From contig NC_058196.1 in the NCBI RefSeq assembly GCF_907165205.1, positions 14,550,501-14,614,500 of the forward strand: a DNA stretch of 64,000 bases, written 5' to 3'. This DNA is from Coccinella septempunctata (lineage: Eukaryota; Arthropoda; Insecta; Coleoptera; Coccinellidae). The notes under the pieces are model-generated. The model searched no databases. It was not told where the DNA came from and worked only from the letters and a program-made list of their open reading frames with translations. Every line of letters begins with the position of its first letter. Position 1 is the stretch's first letter. Positions 11,425 through 22,545 of the stretch are shown one piece after another. A program made the position numbers and the translations under genes.

Positions 11425-12109
11425 TGACTCTGGTGAGAATAATGAGATCAGTGTGTTAGATGCAGTTGCCCTTTATCTTCATGATTGTTCTAGTAATCTC
11501 GAATATCTCAGAGAAGTTTTTTTAAAATATTGCATACCTAGGCACGAGTTTCCCCCATAGCACGTATCGTTAGATCATGATAATGATTTTGAAAATCGAA
11601 TAACGTATTGTCAGCAGGCACGTGAAAAAATACGAAAAGATGAGAACTTATTTCGAAGAGTTTAATTTTCTGATGATTCTGGATTCACCAATTTTGGACA
11701 AGTTAACCGGCATAACATGCACTACTCTAGTACACATAATCCGCGATGGCTAAGAGAAACTGAAGATCAGTGCTAGTGCTCTTGGTCTGTAAACGTTTGC
11801 TGCGAAATTATTGGTGTCAAACTAATTGGTCCTTATTTTTTGAGGGCACGCTGAGTGGTCAAATGTATAGGAACTTTTTCATCCTTATGGCAGCCCGGCG
11901 CATTATTCCATAATAGCACGACAAATATTGGACCGTGATTACAATTTAAAAGAACCGCTGGATCGGCAGACGTGGTACCATCGCATGGCCTGCGAGGTCG
12001 TCAGATTCAATATATCCTGATTTTTTTTATAGGGTAGGTACACTTAAAGAGCGAAAATACCAGGCAGTTTCAACTGCTCCAGAAGATATGATGGAACGAA
12101 CGTTTATGA
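11425..12109 (+). pseudogene. Mariner-like transposase remnant, 5' part
   Basis: Decayed plus-strand frames give NDFENRITYCQQAREKI, FSDDSGFTNFGQVNRHN (first catalytic Asp region), THNPRWLRETE, WSVNVCCEIIGVKLIGPYF and, in another frame, WYHRMACEVVRFNIS (the W-P-x-R-S-P-D-L box, degraded). This order is that of an IS630/mariner-type transposase. Stops and frameshifts are many. The reading continues after the hAT insertion at 14632. Removing the hAT and one 8-bp duplication joins ERTFM to KCLQEYR. Confidence 0.75.
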
Positions 12110-12604
12110 CAGTGGCGGATTTACATATTTGCCGCCAGTAGGCTATTCAAATTTTGCCGCCCTTACCATAATTATTTAGTTCAAAATATTAATGACAATT
12201 TTTGTGTCAGTGAAAATATAACTTTGAGATTTGTACACTGTGGTCCTAATAACTACTCATAATTATTATGAACAAGGGGATCGATGTGTGATGTGTCAGT
12301 TTTCGAGTTCCCAGATCATTTTTACAACGCAAAGATGCGAAGATGTGATTTCACAAGAAATAGAACGTTTATTTCTGAATGAAATAAAATTTAGTCATAG
12401 ACTTCTAATGAGGCGAAGTAATGGATATATTAAGTGATATTAGTCACACAGTGATATACATGCAGTAAACGTAATCAAATCATTTTTATTAGGCACACAG
12501 TTTAAAATAGAATAGATATATTCTATATCAAACAAAAAGAAAAAATTTATTATCATTGAGTATGGCACACCATATATCTATACATGGTAGCATGGTCCAT
12601 AGGA

Positions 12605-13350
12605 ACAGTTGCAAAAAATTAAGGGGGTGATTTTTAGTCAGAAATTAGGGTGGACCTATAATGTAAATTATAGCCCTAAAAGCAGTTTTTAATTTTTTTC
12701 TTGAGAATCGAAAAACTGACAACAATGAAATCAAGCAGATATTTTATGCGGGGTAGAAATTTTCGATGCTGTTCCTCTATGATTGAAAGTGCTAGAAAAA
12801 GCCACCCCCATTGTTCTGCAAGAAACTTTTTTCCATATCCATATTTCACAATGAAAGATTGATTTTGGATAGCTTGATCCATTCTTAACAAATAAGTTCT
12901 CTAGCAGTTTCTTGGGAAAATTAAGGGTTTTTCAGGAAAAAAAGAGCGTAAACAAAGTGCATATAGAATATTTCTGCGTTTGTGCACACAATCATCTTAA
13001 TGAGTATATGTGACAAAAATCTCAAGATGATTTTTTGAGAATGGGTTATCCAAAATTAATTTTTTATTATAAGATATGAATATCGAAAAAGTTTCTTGCA
13101 AAGCAAGGATCAGGGATGGATTAAACTACCCCTTTCTATTATAGACGAACAGAACCAAAATTTTTTTAATGCCTTCCCGCCCATATGAAATATCTGCTTG
13201 ATTGAATACATGAAAGTTCATTGATTTTCATAAAAAAAATCAAAAACTGCTTTTCGGGCGCCATCTTTAGGAGGCTGTAACTAAGCAGGGGCACAAAGAA
13301 GAAAGACCTTCCCTACTTTTTAATCGCCCCTGAATTTTTTGCGACTATTT
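12605..13350. repeat. Foldback element inside the hAT, ~300-bp arms
   Basis: The left arm begins near 12608 with TTGCAAAAAATTAAGGGG; the right arm ends near 13348 with its imperfect complement (CCCCTGAATTTTTTGCGACT). Further paired landmarks are AAAAGCAGTTTTT, AATCAAGCAGATATTT and TGCAAGAAACTTTTT. There is no coding capacity. The target duplication was not resolved. Confidence 0.65.
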
Positions 13351-13623
13351 ATATTATTATATGTATTATATGGTCACAATCTAACTGACGGTGACAATGA
13401 AATACGAACGTAAGTCATAAAAGTCTCTTAATTTATTAATGTATACGTTATTAAAATATCTTTCTGCAATGTCGGCATACGAAATTTTCTTCATCAGTTC
13501 TGACTCTATATACACAAAAGAGCCAAAGCGTTCAGCTTTTCTTGGCTTGATGTGTTTCTTAGTTAAATAACTTTTTCAAGCAAAAAAAGGTTCTCTCACC
13601 CGAACAATTCTTCGCTGGTGTAT

Positions 13624-14214
13624 ACAGGGTGGGCAAAATTCGTTGTCTACTGAGTAAAACTCGAGAACTATGACAGCTGGAAAAAACAGATGACACATTC
13701 TCGAGCTCTTTTTCAGAGAAACAAAGAATGGTGAAAACCGTTTTTGAGTAATTAGCAACAAATGAAATTTTGACGATTTCGAAAAGTTCTCATAACTTTT
13801 TTGTCATTGAAGTTACTCATCTGAACCTTGACCCTTTTTTACGTAGAATCCACTGACGAGCACCAAATATTTTTTCATTTCGAAACATTAGGCGAACTTT
13901 CGTTATTTTAAATGCAAACTTTCATTGAATTTTTTATTTTTGAATTGGAAAAAAGATTTTGTGAGTAGAATCTACGTACAAAAATGACAAAGAAGGTTAA
14001 GTTTCAGATCTGTAACTTCAAACACAAAAAAGTTATGAGAACTTCATAATCCCAATTTTTGTTTATAACTCAAAATCTAGAAACGATAGACCGGTTCTGT
14101 TTTCAGATTTGGATTAGTCATGAAAAAAGAGCTAAATAATGTGTCATCCGGTTTCTTCTAGCTGTTATAGTTCTCGAGATCCCCTCAGTAGACAACGAAT
14201 TTTGCCCACCCTGT
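13624..14214. repeat. Foldback element inside the hAT, ~280-bp arms
   Basis: The ends are ACAGGGTGGGCAAAATTCGT at 13624 and its exact complement ending at 14214. Arms continue with imperfect pairing through CTCGAGAACTAT, GATGACACATT, AGTTCTCATAACTTTTTTGT and ACGTAGA-TCTAC to a short centre. A partial one-arm relative lies at 41905-42060, so this is a dispersed family. Confidence 0.8.
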
Positions 14215-14623
14215 ACCTATGTACAGGCAAATATCTATGGCTCTATAGCCATAGATACGGACTCTTCTGGACAAACATTTCTTGAATTGTGTTTTCGTAG
14301 GAACCGAAGAAACACATCCCAACGATTCAGAATCTGGTTTCACCGAAATTTTTCACCCTCAGGAAGTTTCAGTATAGAATCCAATGCGGCCGAAATAAGA
14401 CTAATAAGAGGGAAACAGGAAAATAGTAGTGATGCACTACTTGTTCAGTTTTTTTTTATATTTAGGGAACATCAGATGCAGATAGATATTAAAATATCTA
14501 TGAAATACAAATATTTCAGTTTTTATAATTAGTACAAACATAATTATCCCCAAATTTGCCGCCCCCTGAAAACTGCCGCCCTAGGCTGCAGCCTACTCAG
14601 CCTCTATGGTAAATCCGCCACTG

Positions 14624-14745
14624 GTTTATGAAATGCTTGCAGGAATATAGATGCAGAAACTCTGATGCTATGTAGGTAATGAATCATTCATTAAAAGAAT
14701 TGAAAAATGTATCGAAGTCCGAGGTGATCTTTTGGAACATTTACT
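14624..14745 (+). pseudogene. Mariner-like transposase remnant, 3' part
   Basis: Directly right of the hAT. The plus-strand frame reads KCLQEYRCRNSDAM, then ESFIKRIEKCIEVRGDLLEHLL, matching the C-terminal E-x-x-GGHFEHLL-type tail of this transposase group. It is collinear with the remnant ending at 12109. Confidence 0.65.
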
Positions 14746-15334
14746 GAAATTATATGAAATTAATAAAAACATTATCATTCTTTAAAATTATTTTCATCTT
14801 TTCCAATCGTTCATATAAAATTTAGTTCAATAATTAAAAATCGAAAAAAAAAAGTTTCGAACAAAAGTTACTCCTTTTTTAAAGAAAATAAGAATCTGCA
14901 CAGAAAAATATACCTTTCCTTAAAAAAAAAACAAGTTGATCTTAAAATAAATTTGAAGCTTAGTGTTTCTACTACAGTCAGTAATATACTACCATAAAGT
15001 TATTTGTATTTCATATTTTTCAACGGCTCTTCTCAAAAAATAAATAAATCTACCGCGATACATATGCTGGCCATGAGATAATAGTTCGTTGGAAATCGCC
15101 GTGAAAATTACTTGCTTATATCATACCATACATACAGCTGAGCATATTACCCTGATTCTCCGTAGGTACAATCTGAGACTTTGTACGAAAAAAGCGTTTC
15201 CTTTAATCTCAAGAATATATCTACAGTTGATATATTTGTATGAATCAAATACTCACCCTGTATAAGATTATGTAATCAGTCCAAAACAAGATGGAAAGCT
15301 TAAATGACTGCGTAGAAGAACTCAGGCCCAATAT
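14746..15334. other. No recognisable gene
   Basis: AT-rich DNA with A-runs and no open frame of note. A CCCTGTATAAG motif near 15257 resembles the ends of short insect repeats, but no partner end was found. Confidence 0.4.
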
Positions 15335-15518
15335 TGTATTTTCTGAAACATTTTAGGGTTTTCACTCCCAATCTCTGGAACAAAATCAATTAAAAAATTG
15401 AAATAAACGATTTGCTCCTGCGTAAATTTATGCACTAATTTATCAGGAGCAAATCAACTAGAAAAAATTGTTGGCTGACAATGAAATGAAAATATAGAAC
15501 TTTGTAATTATAATTATA
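15335..15518 (+). repeat. Penelope-like element fragment, inverted piece with hairpin
   Basis: 15340-15410 (GGTTTTCACTCCCAATCTCT) is the inverted match of 23640-23710 within the Penelope-like region, and is also repeated at 61145-61210. It is followed by a hairpin, GATTTGCTCCTG paired with CAGGAGCAAATC (about 15410-15455). The second copy at 61145-61478 shows the undisturbed order, in which this piece runs directly into the sequence resumed at 16689. A mariner inserted at a TA separates the two parts here. Confidence 0.65.
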
Positions 15519-16686
15519 CAGGATGATTCACAACTCGAGGCGAAAAATTGAGGAACGTATAAAGGCTGCTATTCTTGATAAAAAAAAGTAAAATAAATTC
15601 TTTGGATATTGCCTTGATTCCGAGATATAAGTGCACAAAATTTCTGCATGTCATCGATTTTGAACTTTAATAGCTGATAGAAATACAGAAAAAATTGAAT
15701 CAAATGTTCAAAAATATCACTATTAGTAGATATCGATACATGCTTGGCAAGGCAGAATAAGGGAATTTCAGATTATTAATTGCATGTTTTTCCTTTTCTG
15801 AGTGGATTCGACTGCATTAATAATTCGTTCCATTAATTGTTCTTTATCATTAATTTCCAGTGCGTAAACGTATTGTTTACATAACGTAAATGTCCCCATA
15901 CAAAATAATCCAAAGGATTCGAGTCAGGTGATCTCGCTGGCCATGGCACCTGACCACGCCGACCAATCCATCCGACCATTGAAATTTTGGTTCAACTAGG
16001 CGACAACATTTCGTCCTACATGCAGTGGTGCTCTATCGTGCTGATACCACATACGATTGTATACCAAATCCAGAGGAAAATATTCTAGCAAATTATCGAG
16101 ATTGTTTTCCAAAAACTGCAAGTACGCATCCGCATTCAAATGATCAACCAGGATTGGATTGGTAGTAATTTTCCGTTAAAGACTTCGTCCCATACCTTAA
16201 TATCTAGTACCAATTTCTGGATCATCGAGCACACAATCTATCTCTTCTTTTTTTCTTATAGCATCATAGTAATTATTCCGGGTAGCATCACCAGTACCAG
16301 TACGAGAAATGCCAATTCCAAACTGTCGCAGCCTTTGATAAGCGTCAGAGAAAACACACGGCGAGATGGTTGTCGTCTATTAGGAAATCGCATGTTTTAC
16401 TCCCGACAAGCTTTTAATGCGTTGCCATCACAAAGACCTAACACAAAAATAATACCTGCATATTCTTCGTTAAAAAAATGCATGTTTAACAGAAGAACTG
16501 ATTTTCATTTAATTTATTTCTTGGCTTACCGTAATTAATAAAATTCAATTAGTTGCATAAAGAAACATTAATGTCCAAAAACTCGGAAACGAAGCCGCAT
16601 CGGCCAAAAATTTTTTTTACGTTTAATCAAGAATATCATTCTCTATATGTTCCTTAATTTTTCGCCCCGAGTTTTGAATCCCCCTG
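15519..16686 (-). mobile_element. Internally deleted mariner-like element, TA target site
   Basis: The ends are inverted repeats: CAGGATGATTCACAACTCG at the left, and at the right, read inward on the minus strand, CAGGGGGATTCAAAACTCG; pairing continues into a shared GGCGAAAAATT box. TA flanks both ends (15517-15518, 16687-16688). The interrupted Penelope-like sequence resumes on the other side. At about 1.17 kb it is slightly short for a mariner, which fits the internal transposase deletion. Confidence 0.8.
15785..16510 (-). pseudogene. Mariner-like transposase with internal deletion
   Basis: The minus strand, N-terminal part, reads NEEYAGIIFVLGLCDGNALK, then RFPNRRQPSRRVFSDAYQRL and RQFGIGISRTGTGDATRNN, the helix-turn-helix half of this transposase group. 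Translation then jumps to MWYQHDRAPLHVGRNV (second catalytic Asp) and, in another frame, WIGRRGQVPWPARSPDSNPL and YFVWGHLRYV (third Asp region). The first catalytic Asp segment is absent. Frameshifts and stops are present. Confidence 0.75.
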
Positions 16687-16688
16687 TA

Positions 16689-16871
16689 TATAGTAACGTT
16701 TCGGGGTCTATATCAAACTTCTTCATCAGACGAAAATCAATTTCCGAAAATCTTCTGAATTGTAGCTTTTATTTGACATTAATTGTCAACACATAGAAAC
16801 AGAGACTGCATTTAATTTTGAAATTACCGTATGACAGCTCCCTCTTCAGTATATTAATCCAAATATGGTCT
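16689..16871 (-). pseudogene. Penelope-like element, 3' terminal part
   Basis: Minus-strand sequence joins the GIY-YIG fragment at 23371 when the 16880-23362 insertion and one copy of ATTCCTAC are removed. The frame then gives IWINILKRELSYGNFKIKCS and, further on, SEIDFRLMKKFDIDPETLL. The last part overlaps a CTGATGA...GAAAC motif (16698-16729). The same 3' sequence recurs at 61320-61440. Assignment to the Penelope-like element rests on this continuity. Confidence 0.55.
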
Positions 16872-17362
16872 ATTCCTACCATAGACCTATAAAACATATG
16901 GACGCGCCCTTTCAGTGAGTTTCAATAGCCACGAGTGCGGCCAACATGAGATGGAGCTAGTATGGGCAAGATGGTATTAATTTCCGAGCTATATTTGTAT
17001 ATTTGCGCCCGTTAGAGATAAAAACAAGTATACTTCATTCAACTTTATTTTAGCAGTCGGTTGGCCATGGAAATTTGACACATTTCACTCTGTATAGTAC
17101 GAAAATGTGGGGTTATGAAGCTTGTCAAAACATTTGTGGGTTTTAAATCAACGCTTTTTTGTCCGTTCTACGTAAAAGTTTCTGTTATTACGTATTTTAT
17201 CACAATGTCGAATCTCTTCGGAAAATATCATACAGCACATGTATATCCATTGAATGTCCATTGGACGTACAAAATGGACATGACGGACATCCATTGTACG
17301 TCCAGTTATGTACAATGTTTGGTCCAGAAAACGTCCGACCCTCACTGGATTTAACATCCTAT

Positions 17363-17494
17363 GGACGTACATATAGGATGTACAATGGATGTACAGACAG
17401 GATATACATTGGACGTACATACAGGATGTACATTGGACGTACATACAGGATGTACATTGGACGTACATATAGGATGTACATTGGACGTACATCC
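17363..17494. repeat. 24-bp tandem array, about 5.5 copies
   Basis: Units of 24 bp begin GGACGTACATACAGGATGTA, differing by one to four bases, from 17363 to about 17494. The array is bracketed by a longer word (CTCACTGGATTTAACATCCT) at about 17340 and 17497 in direct and at about 17565-17590 in inverted orientation. The lack of stops in several frames here is a by-product of the 24-bp (3n) period, not evidence of a gene. Position just inside the element end suggests transposase-binding repeats. Confidence 0.85.
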
Positions 17495-19167
17495 GAACCT
17501 CACTGGATTTAACATCCTATGGACATACCTGTATGTTCGTCCATTGTACATCCTGTATGTACGTCCATAGGATGTTAAATCCAGTGAGGTTCGGACATTT
17601 TCTGGACCATTCATTGGTACATAAGTGGACGTTATTTGGGAGTCTCAAATGCCCATTTTATTGGGGTTAGCTTTTTTTAAGTTTGATTCGAAAAAGGTAT
17701 TTTAAAATCCCACCTATCAATACATATATTAATTGATAATTATAAGGAAATTGAGATTATTGAAAAATGGCCTGGAAATGTTCCACATCTTTATGTGAAA
17801 AATTAAAATAAAATAAATAACAAGTAAGTATAATTTGAACATTGGACTACTGCCCCTAAGCAAAACTAAACTATAAAAAACTGAATATCGAAGAAGCAGA
17901 TATATAGGTATATATACACTGAACAGGAAACACTTATGATATATTTTCTATCGTTGGCTCCTCGAACCCATTTAGAAATAGCCACTTCTATCTCCTTCCT
18001 GTCCCCTTTACTGGAGTGTGTATGGCCGTTTCTGTAAATTTATTTCATTGAAATTTTGCTGTTGTCATATTATATATCAGTACATCACCATACTATAATT
18101 ATAATAGAATGGTGATAATATCTATTGAAAATTGAATTTCTGGATGTTTTCTCGTAATTCCGTTTCATATTCTTATATTGTTGTCCCCCTACCAAATAAT
18201 AGATATTCATGGTTGTGAAAAGACAAAAATATATTTTTTACGATAGTATGAATAATATAATTATAACTAATGAAATCATCAAATTAACATGAAACGGAGA
18301 TTAACATTCGTGCTTCGTATAAGCATTCAACATTCAATTCCTTCAACATTAATGTTGAAATGGTAGAAATTTCTACCCATTAGATTATATTTTTCTATCT
18401 ACACGTAAATTTGCCACTTCCCTCAAGCAAGAATAAAAACTTCGACTCACCTCGTTACTATCAAATATATGCACCACACACTGGAACTAGAACTAGACAC
18501 TATACCTCAAATGTAGTTCAACAAGCTTAAGCCAAAATATTCACAAATTTACAAAATATGTCGAGTCCACTTCAAAATCCACTGATTACAGATTAATGAG
18601 TTTCTCTTAGATATTCTGTTCTGATTCAATATTCAATATTTCGCTCTGTGTCACTCAAATGAAACTCAAAAAATAAATGTTTCGGTCTTTGGGACGAAAG
18701 TTCCAGAGTAAAAAAAGGAATAATCATGAGAGGGCGGAACATCTGGGTTTCAACACAGTCAGTATGTACCTACTCTCAATAAGAGCCGAGACCGACATGG
18801 CAGCAATATAAGGGTATATCCTTGTATACACATTCCTGTTATTTCAAACATCCCTTATTTAAAGTACAATGGACATCCATAAAACGTCCATTTTTGAAAG
18901 TACAGTTAATGTCCAGAAATGTACATCCTACGAATGTTGTGAAATGAATAATTATAGATCATAGATTAAATAGATGGATCATAAGCTATTTTCCAGACTG
19001 TTCATTTTTCAAATTATTCCCACTCCAAAAAACCACCAATGAAATGAATTTTCGCTTGTTTTCCCCTCCAGATCGCTTCTAAAATTTCTAGGACGGCGTG
19101 TGTATTTGTAATTGTCAAAATATTATTTCAATCATTCACGTCGTAATATTTTGGAAAATAAGCAGCG

Positions 19168-20405
19168 ATGTGCCGTAAAAACGTGTGTTTGAAATAAAAG
19201 TGCAATTTATACACGAAAGAGGAAAGCGATTTATTTATTCTGGTAAGTTTTTGATATTTTATTCTTGTTTGAGTTCACGACTTTATGAAATCAGGGGAGG
19301 GAGTTAGGGCACGCCAGGGTCGAATTAAGTTTGAATCCCATCTAATGATGGGATTGAAATGTTGAGTTTATACAATCAAATAATTGATTTCAATTTTAGA
19401 TTTCCCAGAAATGAAACCAGACGACAGCAGTGGAGAGTTGCACTGGGTCTTGAAAACAATTTACACTTCTCTTGTAATTTATACTCCAGACTTTAGTATA
19501 ATGAGAGTAATCGACTTTTACCGTAAATTTGAAAAAAGATGCCATCCCGAGTGAGGTAAGATAGGTAGTTTACCACTTATTTAACTCGCTTTATTGTCTG
19601 ATTATCACTTTCTTTGGAATTTTGCAAGTGATTTCTGACTACTTCTGAACTTGAAATTTATAGTAGATTTTTTCTTATCATATAATGCTTTTTAGTATAA
19701 ATATTCTTCCTGGTTTCGAGATGAACAGTATAACGAGATTTTAATTGCTTCAATAATATTGTAATTATAGCCAATACTGTGCCAAACCTGTTGCCAGTAC
19801 TGGAGTTTTTGAGGAAAATGGAAGGAAAATGGGAACAATATCAAGAAACACGAATGCCAGTTCAGGATTTGCAGAAATGAAAGCTTCTTGTAGTTCAAGG
19901 ATAAAACAAGTGAGGTACATACCTACCCAGGGAGGTATACAAAATTCCTTATAAATTGCTATGGCAAATAGAACTCGTCTTAGGAATGAAAATCCATAAA
20001 AATGAGCAGAGGTCATGTTTGGAACTTTTTGTGAAAATCAAAAAAGTTTTCTTTATTTCTAAAATGTATTTCTATGTAAAAATTATGCTACTACTGTAAT
20101 TATGATTACAATAATGACCATTCAATTAGAGCTCGGATATGCCCATTATTTTTATGATTTATTAAATGAAAATGTCTGTTATCAGGATACCTCATATTTC
20201 GAAGTAAAACTTCAGTTGGAAAATTGTTGCAGGAGACAAGCGGAGAACAGAAATTAAAAAACAGCTAATTGACGTCAAAAAACCGATTTAAGATTACGAG
20301 TGAGTCGTCAGTACTTCAAGAAAAAAGTTGCTGCCCTACAAGCAGTTCCTAAATCATTGGAAAGAAAAATTCAAGATGAAAGCTTGGAAAGCTTTGCTTA
20401 AAAGT
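19168..20405 (+). pseudogene. THAP-domain (P-element-type) transposase gene, broken, at least four exons
   Basis: Exon 1 (about 19168-19242) carries the first Cys pair of a THAP zinc domain (CAVKTC) and YTRKRKAIYLF, ending at GTAAGT. After an acceptor near 19400, exon 2 reads FPRNETRRQQWRVALGLENN, the F-P...W core of THAP, and ends near GAGGTAAGA at 19556. A third block near 19767 reads NTVPNLLPVLEFL, matching the AVPTIF-type end of the domain. A fourth near 20230-20405 (LRLRVSRQYFKKKVAALQAV) looks like the coiled coil that follows. Stops interrupt it (an in-frame TGA where Arg is expected). The catalytic part is not visible. Confidence 0.6.
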
Positions 20406-20911
20406 TACATTATTATTGAGTTAGAGCTTACAGTTTCGTAAAATAACTCTTGATTATTATGCACTTCAACACCAAAAAGCACTTTCGAGGTGGTATAAAA
20501 ATTTGAAAGGGGAAGCAGGTTGTTGAACTAGGTATTTTCAGTTTATGCTTAGTGAATAAAATTTCAAATAATCTGTATGTAGGTTAGGGTCATATTGACT
20601 ATTTGTGTATGGTAACATTGTATTCAAAATAAATTCTTTTTTACATAAGTTGTTTTGGTATTACATATTAGTTCTACATCCCTTTGATTAGTTGTCATAA
20701 GAAAAATACTCGAAATCTTTGCATTGAAACATATTTCCATTCGATATAAAATTATTGCTGACTACCTGAAATATTCACAGTGTGACTAGTTCTGAATCCG
20801 CCCCTGTCCAGTTCCCCCACCCAAGATATCCAAATTCACATTTATGGCAGTATTTCGTGAACGCGTTTTTGTCGAGATGCTCTATCTCCTGTTTTATTAA
20901 TCTATGTTATA

Positions 20912-21575
20912 GATACTAGAAAATGATACATCCAGTTGTCGTACAGAAAAGTACAATTTCTGGAAGTACATATTTATATCCAGATCCGAACATCCAAAAG
21001 ATGTACATTCATGGATAATTCACGTTGATCCAAAATTGTACGTTGAATGGACGTACACTTACGTACAATTTCTGATAGTACAATTAAGATCCAAATTCGT
21101 ATATCCAGAGGATGTCCAATAAGGGACGTACATGGATGTTTGTCCAACATCCCTTATTTAAAGTACAATGGACATCCATAAAACGTCCATTTTTGAACGT
21201 ACAGTAAATGTCCAGAAATGTACATTCTACGAATGTTGAGAAATGAATAATTATAGATACTAGAAAATGGTACATCCAGTTGTCGTACAGAAAAGTACAA
21301 TTTCTGGAAGTACATATTTGTATCCAGATCCGAACATCCAAAAGATGTACATCATGATGTACATCATAAGACGTTGATCCAAAATTGTACGTTGAATGGA
21401 CGTACACTAACGTACAACTTCTGATTGTACAATTAAGATCCAGATTTGTATATCCAGAGGATGTCCAATAAGGGACGTATATGGATGTTTGTCCAACATC
21501 CCTTATTTAAAGTACAATGGACATCCATAAAATGTCCATTTATGAACGTACAGTAAATGTCCAGAAATGTACATC
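20912..21575. repeat. 343-bp tandem duplication, two copies
   Basis: GATACTAGAAAATG begins at 20912 and again at 21255, and the following ~320 bases match closely, including the 'AACATCCCTTATTTAAAGTA' box near their ends. A third partial copy of the last ~120 bases lies at 18846-18965. All carry GTAC/GGAC words like those at the left end of the element. Confidence 0.82.
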
Positions 21576-22189
21576 CATTGGACTTCCATATAAGGTCCGT
21601 GGACGTTTGTACTTCATTTGGATATAAAATGGACGTCCATTGGACGTCATGTGCTCTATGGGTATATGTGACGAACATAATTGAAGTTTATACAAACTGA
21701 TTGAAAGCATACCAAATCCAGTTATTTGCATGGAAAATACAAGAGATCAGTATAATATCATAATATGCACTAGCTTGAGGAGAGTTAATGTTCGTTATCT
21801 TCTTTGGCTTACATCATTTGTAGATTTCAAAAATATTAACTCGAAGATGAAATGCATATGATGCAGTGGTTGGCAATGGGTATCTCCCGAAGGAATTAAC
21901 AGATAATTACAAGAATGTTAAATTTTTCAACAAAAATCATCTTGCATCAATATAAGTAAAAGGAGTTGAAGGAAGTTTCAAGTTAAGATGCAACTTCACC
22001 GTTGAACAAAAATTTCACATGAATAAACAGTAACAGGGCAACTTGCGCGTATTTGTGGCTATTCATCTAAATACATTGATGTAATTATAATAATTAGGTA
22101 TTTATTAGTACCTTAAGACATTTACATTGTATAGGACAAGTCAAATGAAAAACAGAAAAATCCATTTTACGGAACTTATTCTCCGATGA

Positions 22190-22545
22190 CATTTATCGAA
22201 AATCCTGTAGTAAACTTTTCGCATTAATTCACTCAAACATAAAATTCCCAAATGCCAACACTTTTTTGGGTCTCCCAATAGAAGGAAATTCTTTGTCATA
22301 CTCTTCATTCACAATCTTTCTGATTGTGGAAATATTCAGCTGAAATATAAGTCGTTTAGATTAAGATGAAACATTATATAAATTCTCTTACATTGAATAT
22401 GTTCGCTACTGTCTGACGTATTGTGGATTTTAGAATATCAGGGTATAACTATTTGAATGAGCGAACCTGAATTCTAAATAGCACTTCCTGAAACCCTTTC
22501 TCTTTTTTCAATCACTTTCGGCATTTTCGAATTTTCGTAATAAAA
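22190..22545 (-). pseudogene. Tc1-like transposase N-terminal fragment with a 52-bp intron
   Basis: Minus-strand exon 1 ends KSTIRQTVANIFN, then an intron at 22340-22391 (GTAAGA...TTTCAG), then exon 2 LNISTIRKIVNEEYDKEFPS and IGRPKK. This is a helix-turn-helix DNA-binding module (RQTV..I...STIRKI) followed by a basic GRPKK linker, as in Tc1/mariner transposases. The catalytic domain is missing. The same fragment, with the same intron, occurs in copy 2 at about 34660-34920. Confidence 0.65.

Larger units (their letters stand above)
12110..14623. mobile_element. Non-autonomous hAT-type element, 2514 bp, 8-bp TSD
   Basis: It starts CAGTGGCGGATTTAC at 12110 and ends with the reverse complement GTAAATCCGCCACTG at 14609-14623. 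Both ends have GCCGCC-rich subterminal DNA. The 8-bp direct repeat GTTTATGA flanks it at 12102-12109 and 14624-14631. CAGTGG ends with 8-bp duplications are typical of hAT. No transposase reading frame was found; the interior is mostly two foldback elements plus AT-rich filler. Confidence 0.88.
17229..21660. mobile_element. P-like element with THAP gene and GGACGTAC-type arrays
   Basis: It is absent from the paralogous site in copy 2 (near 34120), which reads straight through. The ends are CATACAGCACATG at 17229 and CATGTGCTCTATG ending at 21660, inverted relative to each other. Both subterminal zones are crowded with GGACGTAC/GTACATCC words in both orientations. The interior carries a broken multi-exon THAP-domain gene (19168-20405). 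The expected 8-bp duplication is not clean (GAAAATAT against GGTATATG or GGGTATAT). Superfamily assignment (P) rests on the THAP domain and the CATA ends. Confidence 0.65.

Noticed and set aside
17148..17614. Several overlapping open frames on both strands with repeated Tyr-Val-Gln-Cys-Thr motifs
   Set aside because: They fall on a 24-bp tandem array whose period is a multiple of three; they read open on both strands at once and have no plausible start or conserved composition.
21084..21731. Minus-strand open frames with repeated 'HCTLNKGCWTNIH' phrases
   Set aside because: They are the two units of the 343-bp tandem duplication; no start context, domain or conservation supports a protein.
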